From positions 521,311,783 through 521,375,782 of the forward strand of contig CM022297.1 of NCBI GenBank assembly GCA_011799875.1: a DNA stretch of 64,000 bases, written 5' to 3'. The position numbers and the translations under genes were made by a program. The notes beneath the pieces were generated by a model that did no database searches, was not told the origin of the DNA, and was given only the letters and a program-made list of their open reading frames with translations. Of the stretch, positions 21,457 through 35,255 are shown in pieces. Numbering within the stretch: the stretch's first letter is position 1; every line of letters starts with the position of its first letter. The stretch is from Thinopyrum elongatum. Lineage: Eukaryota > Streptophyta > Magnoliopsida > Poales > Poaceae.

Positions 21457-23127
21457 GGGCTACGGATTAAACGAAGATTGGCTAAGGACGAGGTGACGAT
21501 GCGCGTCGGAAATGGTTCCAAGGTTGATGTGATCGCCGTCGGCACGCTACCTCTACATCTACCTTCGGGATTAGTTTTAGACCTGAATAATTGTTATTTG
21601 GTGCCAGCGTTGAGCATGAACATTATATCTGGATCTTGTTTAGTGCGAGACGGTTATTCATTTAAATCGGAGAATAATGGTTGTTTTATTTATATGAGTA
21701 ATATCTTTTATGGTCATGCAACCTTGAAGAGTGGTCTATTTTTATTGAATCTCGATTGTGATGATACACATATTCATAATATTGATGCCAAAAGATGCAA
21801 AGTTAATAATGATAGTGAAACATATTTGTGGCACTGCCGTTTAGGTCATATTGGTGTAAAGCGCATGAAGAAACTCCATGCTGATGGACTTTTCGAATCA
21901 CTTGATTATGAATCATTTGATGCTTGCGAACCATGCCTCATGGGCAAGATGACTAAAACTCCGTTCTCCGGAACAATGGAGCGAGCTACTGACTTATTGT
22001 AAATAATACATACCGATGTATGCGGTCCGATGAGTATTGAGGCCCGCGGCGGGTATCGTTATTTTCTGACCTTCACAGATGATTTAAGCAGATATGGGTA
22101 TATCTACTTGATGAAACGCAAGTCTGAAACATTTGAAAGGTTCAAAGAATTTCAGAGTGAAGTGGAGAATCATCGTAACAAGAAAATAAAGTTTCTACGA
22201 TCTGATCGTGGAGGCGAATATTTGAGTTACGAGTTTGGCCTTCATTTAAAGCAATGTGGAATAGTTTCACAACTCACACCACCTGGAACACCACAGCGTA
22301 ATGATGTGTCTGAACGTCGTAACCGTACTTTATTAGATATGGTGCGATCTATGATGTCTCTTACTGATTTACCACTATCGTTTTGGGGTTATGCATTAGA
22401 GACAGCTGCATTCACGTTAAATAGGGCACCATCTAAATCCGTTGAGACGACACCGTATGAACTGTGGTTTGGCAAGAAACCTAAGCTGTCGTTTCTTAAA
22501 GTTTGGGGTTGCGATGCTTATGTGAAAAAGCTTCAGCCTGATAAGCTCGAACCCAAATCGGAGAAGTGCGTCTTCATAGGATACCCAAAAGAAACTGTTG
22601 GGTACACCTTCTATCACAGATCCGAAGGCAAGATTTTTGTTGCTAAAAATGGATCCTTTCTAGAGAAAGAGTTTATCTCGAAAGAAGTGAGTGGGAGGAA
22701 AGTAAAACTTGATGAGGTAACTGTACCTCCTCTCAATTTGGAAAGTAGTTCATCAGAGAAATCTGTTCCCGTGATGCCTACACCAACTAGAGAAGAAGCT
22801 AATGATGATGATCATGAAACTTCAGATCAAGTTAATACTGAACCACATAGATCAACCAGAGTACGATCCACTCCAGAGTGGTACGGTAATCCTATTCTGG
22901 AAGTCATGTTACTAGACCATTGCGAACCTACGAACTATGAAGAAGCAATGATGAGCCCAGATTCCGAAAAATGGCTTGAGGCCATGAAATCTGAGATAGG
23001 ATCCATGTATGAGAACAAAGTATGGACTTTGGTGGACTTGCCCGATGATCGGCAAGCCATTGAGAATAAATGGATCTTCAAGAAGAAGACGGACGCTGAT
23101 GGTAATATCACTGTCTACAAAGCTTGA
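21457..23127 (+). pseudogene. pol: Copia protease end, integrase, start of RT
   Basis: Same frame as gag. The zinc-binding HHCC domain has H, H near 21832 and 21847 and CEPC near 21937. The integrase core has aspartates in HTDVCGPM (22009) and RSDRGGEY (22201) and the acidic residue in DVSERRNR (22303). TAA at 22000-22002 separates the HHCC domain from the core, and TGA at 23125-23127 cuts the chain at the first reverse-transcriptase motif. No frameshift is present between 20515 and 24498. Confidence 0.92.
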
Positions 23128-24498
23128 CTTGTCGCAAAAGATTTTCGACAAGTTCAAGGGGTTGACTACGATGAGACTTTCTCACCCGTAGTGATGCTTA
23201 AGTCTGTCCGAATCATGTTAGCAATTGTCGCATTTTATGATTATGAAATCTGGCAAATGGATGTCAAAACTGCATTCCTTAATGGATATCTTAAAGAAGA
23301 GCTGTATATGATACAACCAGAAGGTTTTGTCGATCCTAAAGGTGCTAAAAAGGTGTGCAAGCTCCAGCGATCCATTTATGGACTGGTGCAAGCATCTCGG
23401 AGCTGGAATATACGCTTTGATAGTGTGATCAAAGCATATGGTTTTATACAGACTTTTGGAGAAGCCTGTATTTACAAGAAAGTGAGTGGGAGCTCTGTAG
23501 CATTTCTAATATTATATGTGGATGACATATTGTTGATTGGAAATGATATAGAATTTCTGGATAGCATAAAAGGATACTTGAATAAAAGTTTTTCAATGAA
23601 AGACCTCGGTGAAGCTGCTTATATATTAGGCATCAAGATCTATAGAGATAGATCAAGACGCTTAATTGGACTTTCACAAAGCACATACCTTGATAAAGTT
23701 TTGAAGAAGTTCAAAATGGATGAGTTAAAGAAAGGGTTCTTGCCTGTGTTACAAGGTGTGAAGTTGAGTCAGACTCAATGCCCGACCACTGCAGAAGATA
23801 GAGAGAAAATGAAAGTCATTCCCTATGCCTCAGCCATAGGTTCTATCATGTATGCTATGCTGTGTACCAGACCTGATGTGTGCCTTGCTATAAGTCTAGC
23901 AGGGAGGTACCAAAGTAATCCAGGAGTGGATTACTGGATAGCGGTCAAGAACATCCTGAAGTACTTGAAAAGAACTAAGTATATGTTTCTTGTTTATGAA
24001 GGTGACAAAGAGCTCGTCGTAAACGGTTACGTCGATGCTAGCTTTGACACTGATCCGGATGACTCTAACTCGCAAACCGGATACGTGTTTATATTGAATG
24101 GTGGAGCTGTCAGTTGGTGCAGTTCCAAGCAAAGCGTCATGGCGGGATCTACGTGTGAAGCGGAGTACATAGCTGCTTTGGAAGCAGCAAATGAAGGAGT
24201 CTGGATGAAGTAGTTCATATCCGATCTAGGTGTAATACCTAGTGCATCGGGTCCAATGAAAATCTTTTGTGACAACACTGGAGCAATTGCCTTGGCGAAG
24301 GAATCCAGGTTTCACAAGAGAACCAAACACATCAAGAGACGCTTCAACTCTATCCGTGATCAAGTCAAGGAGGGAGACATAGAGATTTGCAAAATACATA
24401 CGGATCTAAATATAGCAGACCCGTTGACTAAGCCTCTTCCACGAGCAAAACATGATTAGCACCAAGACTCCATGGGTGTTAGAATCATTACAATGTAA
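23128..24498 (+). pseudogene. pol: Copia reverse transcriptase and RNase H
   Basis: Reverse transcriptase shows WQMDVKTAFLNG (23252) and the catalytic YVDDILLIG (23515). RNase H shows DASFDTD (24034), SSKQSVMAGSTCEAEYIA (24121) and HIKRRFNSIRD (24328), followed by the HTDLNIADPLTKPLPRAKHD tail. Stops interrupt it at TAG 24211-24213 and TAG 24457-24459. The frame then runs 12 more codons to TAA 24496-24498, which I take as the original stop. Confidence 0.92.
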
Positions 24499-24520
24499 TC
24501 TAGATTATTGACTCTAGTGC

Positions 24521-24530
24521 AAGTGGGAGA
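24521..24530 (+). other. Polypurine tract
   Basis: AAGTGGGAGA directly precedes the right LTR, the expected site for plus-strand DNA priming. Confidence 0.85.
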
Positions 24531-24531
24531 C

Positions 24532-26266
24532 TAAAGGAAATATGCCCTAGAGGCAATAATAAAGTTGTTATTTATATTTCCTTATATCATGATAAATGTT
24601 TATTATTCATGCTAGAACTGTATTAACCGGAAACTTGATACATGTGTGGATACATAGACAAAACACAGTGTCCCTAGTAAGCCTCTACTAGACTAGCTCG
24701 TTAATCAAAGATGGTTAAGTTTCCTGACCATAGACATGAGTTGTCATTTGATGAACGGGATCACATCATTTGATAAGACCCATCCGTTAGCTTAGCATAA
24801 TGATCGTTAAGTTTTATTGCTATTGCTTTCTTCATAACTTATACATGTTCCTCTGACTATGAGATTATACAACTCTCGAATACCGGAGGAACACCTTGTG
24901 TGCTATCAAACGTCACAACGTAACTGGGTGATTATAAAGATGCTCTACAGGTGTCTCCGAAGGTGTTTGTTGAGTTGGCATAGATCGAGATTAGGATTTG
25001 TCACTCCGTGTATCGGAGAGGTATCTCTGGGCCCTCTCAGTAATGCACATCAAGATAAGCCTTGCAAGCAATGTGATCAATGAGTTGCTCACGGGATGAT
25101 GCATTACGGAAACGAGTAAAGAGACTTGCCGGAAACGATATTGAACTAGGTAGGAAGATACCGACGATCGAATCTCGGGCAAGTAACATACCGATGACAA
25201 AGGGAACAAACGTATGTTGTTATGTGGTTTGACCGATAAAGATCTTCGTAGAATATGTAGGAACCAATATGAGCATCCAGGTTCCGCTATTGGTTATTGA
25301 TCAGAGATGTGTCTCGATCATGTCTACATAGTTCTCGAATCCGTAGGGTCCGCACGCTTAACGTTCGATGACGATTTGTATTATGAGTTATGTGTTTTGG
25401 TGACCGAAGTTTGTTCGGAGTCCCGGATGAGATCACGGACATGACGAGGAGTCTCGAAATGGTCGAGAGGTAAAGACTGATATATTGGAAGGTTATGTTC
25501 GGGCACCGGAATGGTTTCGGAAAGGTTCGGACATTTTTCGGAGTACCGGGAGGTTACCGGAACCCCCCGGGGGACTATTGGGCCTTCATGGGCCCTAGTG
25601 GAGAGAGGTGGCCGGCGGCCAGGTGGTGGCGCGCGCCCCCCCAAGCCCAAACCGAATTGTACTAGGGGTGGGGGGCGTGGCCCCCCTTTCCTTCTTCTCC
25701 TCCACCTCTTTCCCCTTCCCCCCTTCTCCGGAAAGGAAAGGGAATCCTACTAGGACTGGGAGTCCTAGTAGGGTAGGACTCCCCCCTTTTGGCGCGCCCC
25801 CTCTAGGCCGGCCGCCTCCTCCCCCCCTCCTTTATATACGGAGGCGGGGGGCACCCCAAAGACACACCAAGATTTCTCTTAGCCGTGTGCGGTGCCCCCT
25901 CCACAGTTTACTCCTCCGGTCATAGCGTCGTAGTGCTTAGGCGAAGCCCTGCGCGGATCACATCACCAACACCATCACCACGCCGTCGTGCTGACGGAAC
26001 TCTCCCTCGACCCTCTACTGGATCAAGAGTTCGAGGGACGTCATCGAGTTGAACGTGTGCTGAACACTGAGGTGCCATACGTTCGGTACTTGAATCGGTT
26101 GGATCGTGAAGACGTTCGACTACATCAACCGCGTTAACCTAACGCTTCCGCTTTCGGTCTACGAGGGTACGTAGACACACTCTCCCCCTCTCGTTGCTAT
26201 GCATCTCCTAGATAGATCTTGCGTGAGCATAGAATTTTTTTGAAATTGCATGCTACGTTCCCAACA
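24532..26266 (+). repeat. Complete 3' LTR, 1,735 bp
   Basis: Begins TAAAGGAAATATGCCCTAG where related elements begin TGTTGGAAATATGCC, so the terminal TG has changed, and ends CCCAACA. TATA box at 25831-25838. Bases 25035-26266 match window positions 1-1231. After it comes GTTGTTGTC, the same 3' flank as at 1232, which shows that the LTR-S junction itself was duplicated. Confidence 0.93.
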
Positions 26267-26291
26267 GTTGTTGTCTTCAATTGCTTTGCAG

Positions 26292-29200
26292 TCTAACACT
26301 ATTGGCTCTCCAGTTCTTCGTCTTGCTGTCAAGGTTTGTTTTTGTGCCTCAGTTTTTTGTTTCGTCACACCATGTTACTGTGCATTACTTATTGCTTCAT
26401 TATGCTAACTGACCGGGTGTTGCGTGCTTGTTTTTTTGTGCTTTCTTTTCTTATGCTGCTTACTTTCTTTATACCTTTTCCTATCCTTATGGCTCTGTTC
26501 TTTCTTCTTAGTGAAAAAGGCTAAACGATTACTTATCCTGTGATCTGTTCTAAGAGAAAAAAATTATGCCGTCTAAGTGTATCTCTATTCAGCTGGTTTA
26601 TTCAAAAAACATAGCGTACAAATTCCTGTAGGTGTCTACATAGAACTGCAACGCTTTCAGTCCCACCAAGACCGCCTGATTAGATAAAATCTAGAAGCAG
26701 CCACAAGCTGCCAATTATAATAACCTTGACATTTTTTGCTTGCAGCAAATCACTATAAAAAAGAAGGAGGTGGATACAAGTATGGAATCTGACATTGTCC
26801 CTGTTAGTGCTAATAGATCCAAGCACGCAAAGAAACAAACGATTTTACAGACCGGATACCGTAGCGAAATCAACAAAGAAGGTAAATCTGCATGAAGAAA
26901 AATAATGTTGTTTATTACTTTCTTTTCTCCTACTGATTTCTCTTTTTAAACCATCTTTGGTCAGCACCTAAATACGCATGGAAGAGGATCACTTTTTAAA
27001 CCATCTTTGGTCAGCACCTAAATATGCCATACTACTGCTTTGTTGAACCACCTCAGGGCGTATGGACCTGGTTCTTTTTTCGCATAATTTTCTTTTGTTG
27101 TCTTTACATGCTCATTTAATTCATTTATGTTTCCTTTCCATTTGCAGTGGTGGAGGATATATTCTCCGTCATGAGTGGATGGAATGGCGGAGGACAAAAA
27201 AAAAAAGAGGTGGGGTGGAGCTTGAGCTTCCTACGAATGGTGTCTCTCTGCCGCCAGATAGGAGGCTCTTCTGGGGAGTTGGTGGCACGGGGGCACTTGC
27301 TGCCTATGAACAGGCAACTTTGCAGGCTATAAAATTCTTACAGGGATTGTATGGGTTTATGATCAGAGACTATAATTTCCACTGTGTTGGTCTATATGGA
27401 CTCGGTAGATTCTGCGGTTGGTATTGCCGCGTCTGCTGTGAAGTATACGGCTAAACTGGAGAAGGACCGTGCCCGTGTGCACCTTTCGTGTGCTAGCGTG
27501 GTTCCTCTCTCCAGCGGTAACTGCCTGCAGCCACAGCTTACCCTGTCGATCCCATCTTGCTCATGTGCCTCCTCCCGCGTCGATCTACTTCACTAGGTCC
27601 TCCTCACCCCTCACGTGCCCTGCCAGGAGCGGCGGTGCAACAGCGACGATGCTGCACGAGATCAAACCAGAGGAATGTGATCCACATTTGTCTTTGCTTC
27701 CATGTCCACGGGAGAAAATTGCTGAACATTTTGTCATCCCCAGATTTCCTCCCCATGGTGTGGCTATCCTTACCCGTATTTCTCTCTCTCTCTCTCTCTG
27801 AATTCAGTTTGGTTTTCTTGGTCTCTGCAAGTTTAGTTTTGCCTTTTGCTTCAAATATTTGAAAGTTCAGTTTGGCCTTTTGTACTGCCCCATTTATTAG
27901 TTCTTGAGGCAAACGAATACCCTTATGTGATGTGTATTTCTTTGACTGCAGTTTACTAAATGTCCTGTTCAAAGTTTCTAATTTTCTGTTTTCATGTATA
28001 ACTTTATATAGACAGGCAATGGCCTCATCTCAGAAAATTGCATGATATATATATACTAAAGGCATCATTACATTTTAGATGGGGTTTTAACATCTTATTT
28101 TTTCATATTTTGTATGAATGTTGGACATATCCATCTCCATTCTGTGCAAATTAAAATCTTTGCCTGCACCCTTTATTGAGAAATCAGATTCTATAGTTTC
28201 TTAGAAAAAGCATATGCATCACTAATTCATTTTCAGATTCCAAGCTTGCTGGACATATGCCAACTCTTTTTTTATCTTGTATGCTTCTCGATGCTTAAAT
28301 TTACTGGTTATGTTTCTTTTTGGAAACAGTACTTTGAAAAAATGTGAGTAACAAGAGTGTGTTACTGCCTGGATGTACTAAGAAATTATGGACACTAACC
28401 AAAAGTGTGCTACTGAAATCATGACACCATTTGCTTAATAATTGTGGAAAAATGGCTCTTCTGCAATTAAAAATAATTATCAGCACTGACTATGCAGGTA
28501 TGGACTTTGCATGAGAAGCACAGATGGGCATGCCGACAAGGACCATATCAGGTCATTGCCCTATTCTTTCCACATTTTTTATGTCATATTTCAAATTTTC
28601 TATTCATTTGTTTTCCATATTGCTCATGTTCATAGCATTTCTGTTGGGCACTTATCCGTTGATAATTTATCATTCCTCTATTAATTAATGATCTCATCGC
28701 ATCGCAGTAGCACACTGAGCTCTATGTTGTTTTGTCCTGTTTTCTTCAAGGTCCTTTGCAGGTTCCTTGGGTAAAGCTTGCTGATTGTCAATGTGATTAG
28801 AGGGCCAGTGGTTGAATGATGCATTTCCTATAGGTTTGTCTTCTTAGCCGGATATATTTTTTCCAAGTTGTTCCATTCATATGTGTTAGCCCGGCATGTT
28901 ATTAACATATGATTCATATAAAATTTCATGGATTGCAGAGTTATACTCAGATAATTTCATAAATATACTGAAATTGAAATTTACTAATTGACAAGTAGAT
29001 TCTTGTTGAAAATAGACAGCTGAACGTAGATACAATGCCCTCGCTATGTTGCAATTCCTATAATCCACGGCTACAAATTTCATGAATGTATTATTTCTCA
29101 TCTTTGTGTAGGTCTATCCAGTGGAGATGGCGTCGCCTGCCGGAGAAGCGAGGAGGCTATCCCTCAAAGGGGCGGTGTGATGGCGGTGGTAGACACCCCA

Positions 29201-29321
29201 GGTTGTGCCCATCGACGCAGCGAGCAGTGTTGTGGGTGAACTTCTACAAGTTTCTCAACCGCAGGCCGCACCACCGCTCGAAAGCCACCATCCTCTTCCA
29301 CGCCATCAACAGGTTAGTCAG
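26292..29321 (+). other. Exon-like fragments, copy 2
   Basis: Counterparts of the copy 1 fragments: 26292-26333, 26746-26881, 27148 onward, 28498-28551 and 29111-29321. A one-base longer A run near 27196 changes which frame stays open after it: here the frame containing GVELELPTNGVSLPPD and GVGGTGALAAYEQATLQ joins the upstream one. Product not recognised. Confidence 0.35.
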
Positions 29322-32300
29322 TCAGCCACCTCCAGTCTGGGTACATCCTTGGGTCAATTCCCCTGTTTTTTCACTGTCATATTCTTTGTAGTTTGCCATG
29401 GTATTTGGTATGTTGATGATTGAATTTTTTTTCCTGCATCCCTCTACCCAATTTGAGAACTGCCACACGATTTTGACCCTGGCAGGAGATCACCAGGATC
29501 AGTTGATGACAGGGATCCGCAAACCACTGTCCTATATGTCGCCAATCTCTCTCATAAGTTTGGTTTTCCCCGCCATATTCTGTCTACTCACAGTTTTAAG
29601 TGTATATATGCATCATCGTTGGCTTACTACACATTATATACCATATGATGTTAGGTGGATGGGAATTTTCTTTTGAGGCTACAATTAGTGAGGAAATGAT
29701 TTCACAAGTTATACTTCAAGCTCATAACGCCACACTTGGCTGTTGTACTAAGCAATGACATGTAGTATCAAGAGAATCTTGGTTAAAATAATATAATTGA
29801 TTTTCTATAATAGTTGAAGTGGGTTCATCAAGCATTAGTTGGGTGGATGAGAGAGTGAACTGCAGTACTACAACCAACTGCTTCAGAGGATGTCTTCAAT
29901 ACCCTTTCTTGGAATCAACTCATTGACTTTTTTGGATGCTTTTTTTTTATATTCTTCACCATCATTAGAGTTTCATGGATCATCTTTCCTTAGTTTCGTC
30001 AAACCAGCCATGAAATCTCTATACATTTAATGTTACTAAATCAAGAACAAGTATAGAGATTTCACCGGGATGCTTTATTTATGAGCGTCATACATACTAT
30101 CTATGGCACACTCTTTTAATATTTTGATTTTATATCCATTTCTAATAATGTTTTCTTTCAAGCATATATTCTTTAGCAAGTTAGAGTGTGCAATCAAGTC
30201 TCCTAAGTGCGTAGTTTTATCATATTATCAGGATCTATAGCATTCCTCTTGGTTATTTTGACGCTTCTATGCTTCACACTGTATTATGTTTTACATGGAA
30301 GAGAACCAGAACCATTCGTGAATATAAATGATAAATGCTTGGCGCACTTGCAAATAAAATTGTCCAGGGCTTGAGCCATGTATTACATTTGAAATGAAGC
30401 TTTTAATGACCTTTTTTCCACATTTGTGTGATTCTGAATGTATCCAAGTCCATTCTCTACAAATCTCTACAAATCAAATTCTTGATTCCTGTATAATTTG
30501 CCCTATTTGGAGAGCACAAAATCAATAGCGTAGATAAATAAAAACTGCAGATATACTTCCATTCACATGATCATCAGCTCCATTCTCTTTGGTCATGATT
30601 TTCCTTGCTAATTTTTTTACGCACCCACGCAAAATGCTGATGCTTCATCAGAATATTTTGTTAAGAGCTTTATGCAATCATGATTGTTTGAGCCGGTTAT
30701 GTCAAACAAACATTCATGTAATTTAGTTGCAATAATTCATAAAAAAGAATCGGCATAGTTCCTATTTTAGGACAGAATCAACATAATATGTCCAGTTCTC
30801 CCGCACACAAAAAAGTCTATGCTCAGTTGAATGACTTACAAATCCAGTTTTAGGACAGAACAAGAGATTCGTACACACATATTTCATTGTGATTTGTGGC
30901 AATCTTGCGTCTGGTACAATGCCTAAAAAAATCAATTTTATGGTCAAGATCTTAAGTTGATGATAACTTCATATGTGGTTCTCCTGTCGCATTAGTTATA
31001 TTTTTATTTTTGATCATCTTGCCCAAAACTAAAGTTTCACTACATGAAAAATGACTACTTTATTTTATACCATGATAACCTCTTTCTCTTCCCCACAGGG
31101 CAGCGTCTCCCTGCGTTCTCGATCCGGCGCCACCACATATCGTGATTTTGGATCGGGCGCAGGTCGCCGCCATAAGAGAGCCTCGCTGGTGTGGTCTTCA
31201 TGCTTGGTGTGGAGAAGCAGGGGAGGATGAGTAGGACGGGCATGGGGAAGGAGCAGCCAGGCCGGAGCTCCGGCGTCGCTCGCGTCATGGTCGAATGGAG
31301 CCGGCCATCACTATGGGCTGCTGCTCGCCGGTCGTCGTTCCCCAAATAGAGTTGCTCATCTTTGGCTTCACCATCTTCCTCCCCTGATCATGCATCTATT
31401 TTAGATCATATAATTATGCTATATCATATATGTTGTTTAGTTCAGACTTGTGCATGTGCATGCATTGGCATTGATTTAGACAAAGATATTGCATGATTTG
31501 TACATAAAAGGAGTACGGATGATCTAAGAATAAATGTTCAAATAAAGTTAGTAGTGGGATTTAGGTAGAGGTTACCTGCACTGTTCTATTTTATGTAGAT
31601 TCTAAGCTGCAAAATCATACATGGTCCTGTTAGTAGTTTGTTTGAGTTGTGAGTTTACGCATTTTCCCTTGGAATGTTTGTATATGTGATCACTTGCTTT
31701 TAGGTTCCCAGCGGTATATCATGAGAAGTTTTTTACTTTGCACCAGGTGATCAACTACCTATTTAGACAAAGACACTATTCAGGACCAGGAACATTAAGA
31801 TTTCTAATGTTGTTTTCCTCTTTCAGGATTACAGTTTTCATAAGCCTTAGATAGCTAAGGTACATAGTTTTCATTTAACAATTTTTTTGCTGTTCTCTCA
31901 TCTCCTATATGGTGTCTAAGAAATACTAATGTAGAAAATTCAAAATTTTAAAATACCTTCTGGCCAATTAGCCTATTATATTGACCGGGCTGTTGATTTT
32001 CTTTGCTTTTCTTCTTCCCCCATAAAGAGTAGTTGAAGGACCTGGTGGCTGGTTCCAAGTGATGGCAAGAAAGAAGGTGCAATGGAGTCAATTGCGCCAA
32101 GATGGGTTAGGTGGCTTAGTGTTTCCATCAAACATATAAACCCTTCTAGGCTACCCGCATAGCCAGGGCAATTCAGCTCGGCGATGAATCTGGTCCGGCC
32201 GTTGTGTCTTGCTTAGTACCTGATTTGTACTTTCTATCTCGCTGTCAAACATCCCGACGTTGGTTTGTTTTTACGTTTCGTGTTTCGACCACAGAATGAC

Positions 32301-33310
32301 AGCTGGGCCAGCCTTTGCGCGCGGTCCCAGCCTGCGGTGAGAGCGTCAGTGCGTGCTTGTGTTGCGCAGCGCCGCAGCGGCGATCACGGGGTGGGCAGGG
32401 GCGATCATGGGTTGGGGTGGACTGCAGCGAGCGGGATTGGCTAGCCCTTCTCTCTCCATGAAAATATCTCCTGCCGCCGCCGCCGCCTCCGCTCCCCCTT
32501 CCTCTCGGCCGTCTCGTCTCCTTCGCCTCCACCACCTCCTCCTCCCCGGCCTCTCCTCCTCCCACGTCTCCTCATCCCCTCCCTCTGCCTCTGCGCTCAA
32601 CAGGAGGAGCTGGAGTCGCAGCCGCACCGCACGACGGTGGGCGAGGGCGAGCTCCAGCGCGAGCGCGCGGACCCATCGCCCATGCCGGCGGGGTCCCTGG
32701 CCCCGAGCTGCACCTCTACCCCGTCCTCACACGCGGTCGTCCTTGCCATTCTGCCGGTGGAAAGCTCCTCCATGACGGCATCCACCGGATCCGGTGTTGC
32801 TGTGCGTGAGGAGGACGGACATGGGGAAGGCGCAACAAGGCAGCGTTGGCGTCGCTGTGGTGCTGTGCGTGAGGAGGACGGATGTGGGGAAGGTGCAGCA
32901 AGCCGGCCCTCGCGTCGCAGTAGAGTGGAGCCGGCAATTTTATGATCGGTCTCTAAATATTTCAACTTGCACGGTTTGAATTAGTTTCACATGCTAAAGT
33001 ATATAGTTTGAACATAGGTATTCCTTAATTTTTCATATAAAAGGTTTAGAATTATTACCCTCAGTGCTTGCTAAAACTCGAAGTTACTAACAAATGCAAA
33101 GGTTTTTGTTACAAAAGGTTTAGAATCATTACCCTTGATGCTTGAATTGGACCTTGCACCTTACTTGGGTAACATAGAGCCAAATGGCACATTGTCCAAA
33201 TACACGTTCAAAACACTTCAGGTTTGACATGGTCTCTATCCTTGATCAAACATAAAGTTACTAAAAAAGGCAAATATTTTTCAACACGAACATGGTTTCA
33301 AATGGGTCTC

Positions 33311-33338
33311 TGCGCCATTTGGCGCATCGGGTCATCTA
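33311..33338 (+). mobile_element. Candidate Helitron 3' terminus, copy 2
   Basis: Same hairpin and CTAG/T end as at 8290-8317. 29330-33310 holds the second copies of the GC-rich patches (31099-31381, 32341-32946) and AT-rich sequence without a recognisable gene. Confidence 0.5.
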
Positions 33339-34425
33339 GTATGGTAGAAAGAAAGAAAGAAGGGTTTAAATACCCCTGTTTATGTACAACGACAACAAGT
33401 AAAGGTGGTTGAGTTGGTTCTTGGGCTTAATAACTACTCAATTGACCTAGGTTCAAATCCCCCTTTAAACTCCTCATTTCTTTTTGTCCCCTACCGAGAA
33501 TAACGACAACTAAAAAAATGAGGATACATAAAACCGGGCCATGTGGAAATAAAAATCGGAAAATGGGATAGCGATCAAACGCTATCGTTAAAAACAGAAC
33601 ATTCGCCAGGTATCACTGTCCATTATCATATTCCTTATTGCTTAATACAACTCTTTGGGCAGTTCAATTTGTGCAAAATTATAGATATGTAAAGAAGCTC
33701 TGCGTGTGCAGAGATAGGCTGGCTCTAGGATGACTTTCTTGTGCTGAAAGAGATTCTCATGAGTGCTATGGACGTACCTATGGCACATTGATTCTATCAC
33801 TTATGGAGCATTAGGCTTAGTGAGCTTCGTCACGGCGATCACAACCTCCCAGGGCAGCGTTGGGCCAACAAGGACGATGATGCGGAACGGAGAATGCGTG
33901 GCTTCCCTACACCGCTCACCTATATGTTTGTTGATGTTGATGCCGCTGGTGGGGCGATTGTTTATGGGCCAGCACTACACGTCAGTCGGTTGAAAGCAGA
34001 GAAAGATCAATTGATTGATCGGCCGTACGATCGACAGAGTCCAAGTCGGGTTACTGCCGTTGGATGACGCATGTGTCGTCCCACAAACCGCGTTGGAGAA
34101 AGGACTCCTTCCATGTGGGTATATCCCACCACTACCATTATACTGTATCATTATTTTCATCATGTTTTCCCAGCAAGTGGGACGTCATGCAGTCTCTCGC
34201 ATGGGACCAACTCGGCCCATGTGACTAGTTACAGCAAGTACAATAAGCTACAGTCAGCAGGTTGTATGGATTCAACTATTATATTTGTACTTGGATGAGA
34301 GAGAAGAGGAGAGAAGGGAAGCGGGCTGTAGATTAACAGCTGCCTACATCATGGACTCCAAGAAACATTGTGAGAGTGTAAGGTGGACCATGCATTAATA
34401 AAGTACTACTACTACTTAGCAACTA

Positions 34426-34659
34426 CTACCTCCGTCCTGGTTCATAAGTCCCGTTTGTATTTTGTGCCAAATTTTGACTAGAGATTTAATTAACAAAATA
34501 TTAATGCATGCCATCAAAAAATATATCGTTGGATTCGTATTTGAACATAGTTTCCAATTATATTATTTTTTATGACATGCATTAATATTTTTTAGTTAAA
34601 TTTAAGATCAAAATTTGGTACAGAATACAAAGGGGACCAATAAACCAGGACCGAGGTAG
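34426..34659. mobile_element. Stowaway-like MITE, copy 2
   Basis: Counterpart of 9405-9637 with one extra T inside. TA duplications are retained. 33339-34425 and 34660-36614 contain no recognised gene; the 30-bp minisatellite recurs at 35102-35255. Confidence 0.85.
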
Positions 34660-35101
34660 TAGCTATTATACATGTTGACTATTAGGTTGACTATATGTGA
34701 CACGGCAACTCCATATAGCCTGTTGTTGGCTATACTATTAACCATGCTCTTAAAAAGTGATCGTACTAGTTCTCGTAGGTTGCATGGTGATAGGACCGCT
34801 GACTAGGAAAACTTTTGCAACATTTCTTTTCACATACAACATCATCGTACGTGATTTTTTTGGATGTATATCTACAAAAATCCTTGATGGGCGCTACGTC
34901 ATCGGCCAGGTGATGTTTAGATCGGGTTGGCTGCCTCGACAGTTGTTGGATGGTGCGTGGGATAGCTGTCCGATCTCCTCTTTCATCAGCCGCAGTCGTT
35001 TGCAACATGGACCGTGTTTTGCTCAGGGCTTTGCAACACATGACGTGTTGTAGTCCCTTTCGGTCACACATTGTAAAATATTGCAACATGAATCATTTTG
35101 C

Positions 35102-35255
35102 GGTTACCCATTGCAACATGGACCATGTTGTGGTCACCTCCAGAGCTTCCATGATGCGGGCCTGTGGTCACCCATTGCAACATGTACCAAGGTACGGTCA
35201 CCCATTGCAACATGGACAAAGTTACGATCACCCATTGCAGCATGTACCATGCTGC
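35102..35255. repeat. 30-bp minisatellite, copy 2
   Basis: Same unit number and spacing as 10080-10233, so the array has been stable since the duplication, unlike the AT and CT microsatellites. Confidence 0.75.

Larger units (their letters stand above)
18652..26266 (+). mobile_element. BARE/WIS/Angela-like Copia LTR retrotransposon, 5'-truncated
   Basis: Order: 5' LTR remnant (18652-19287), primer-binding site (19289), leader, gag-pol (20515-24498), polypurine tract (24521-24530), complete 3' LTR (24532-26266). Protease, integrase, reverse transcriptase, RNase H order is Copia order. The left LTR lacks about its first 1.1 kb because the 25-kb duplication breakpoint falls inside it. The two LTRs differ at roughly a dozen sites over 630 bp by eye. 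It cannot be autonomous: five in-frame stops and an incomplete left LTR. Confidence 0.93.
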
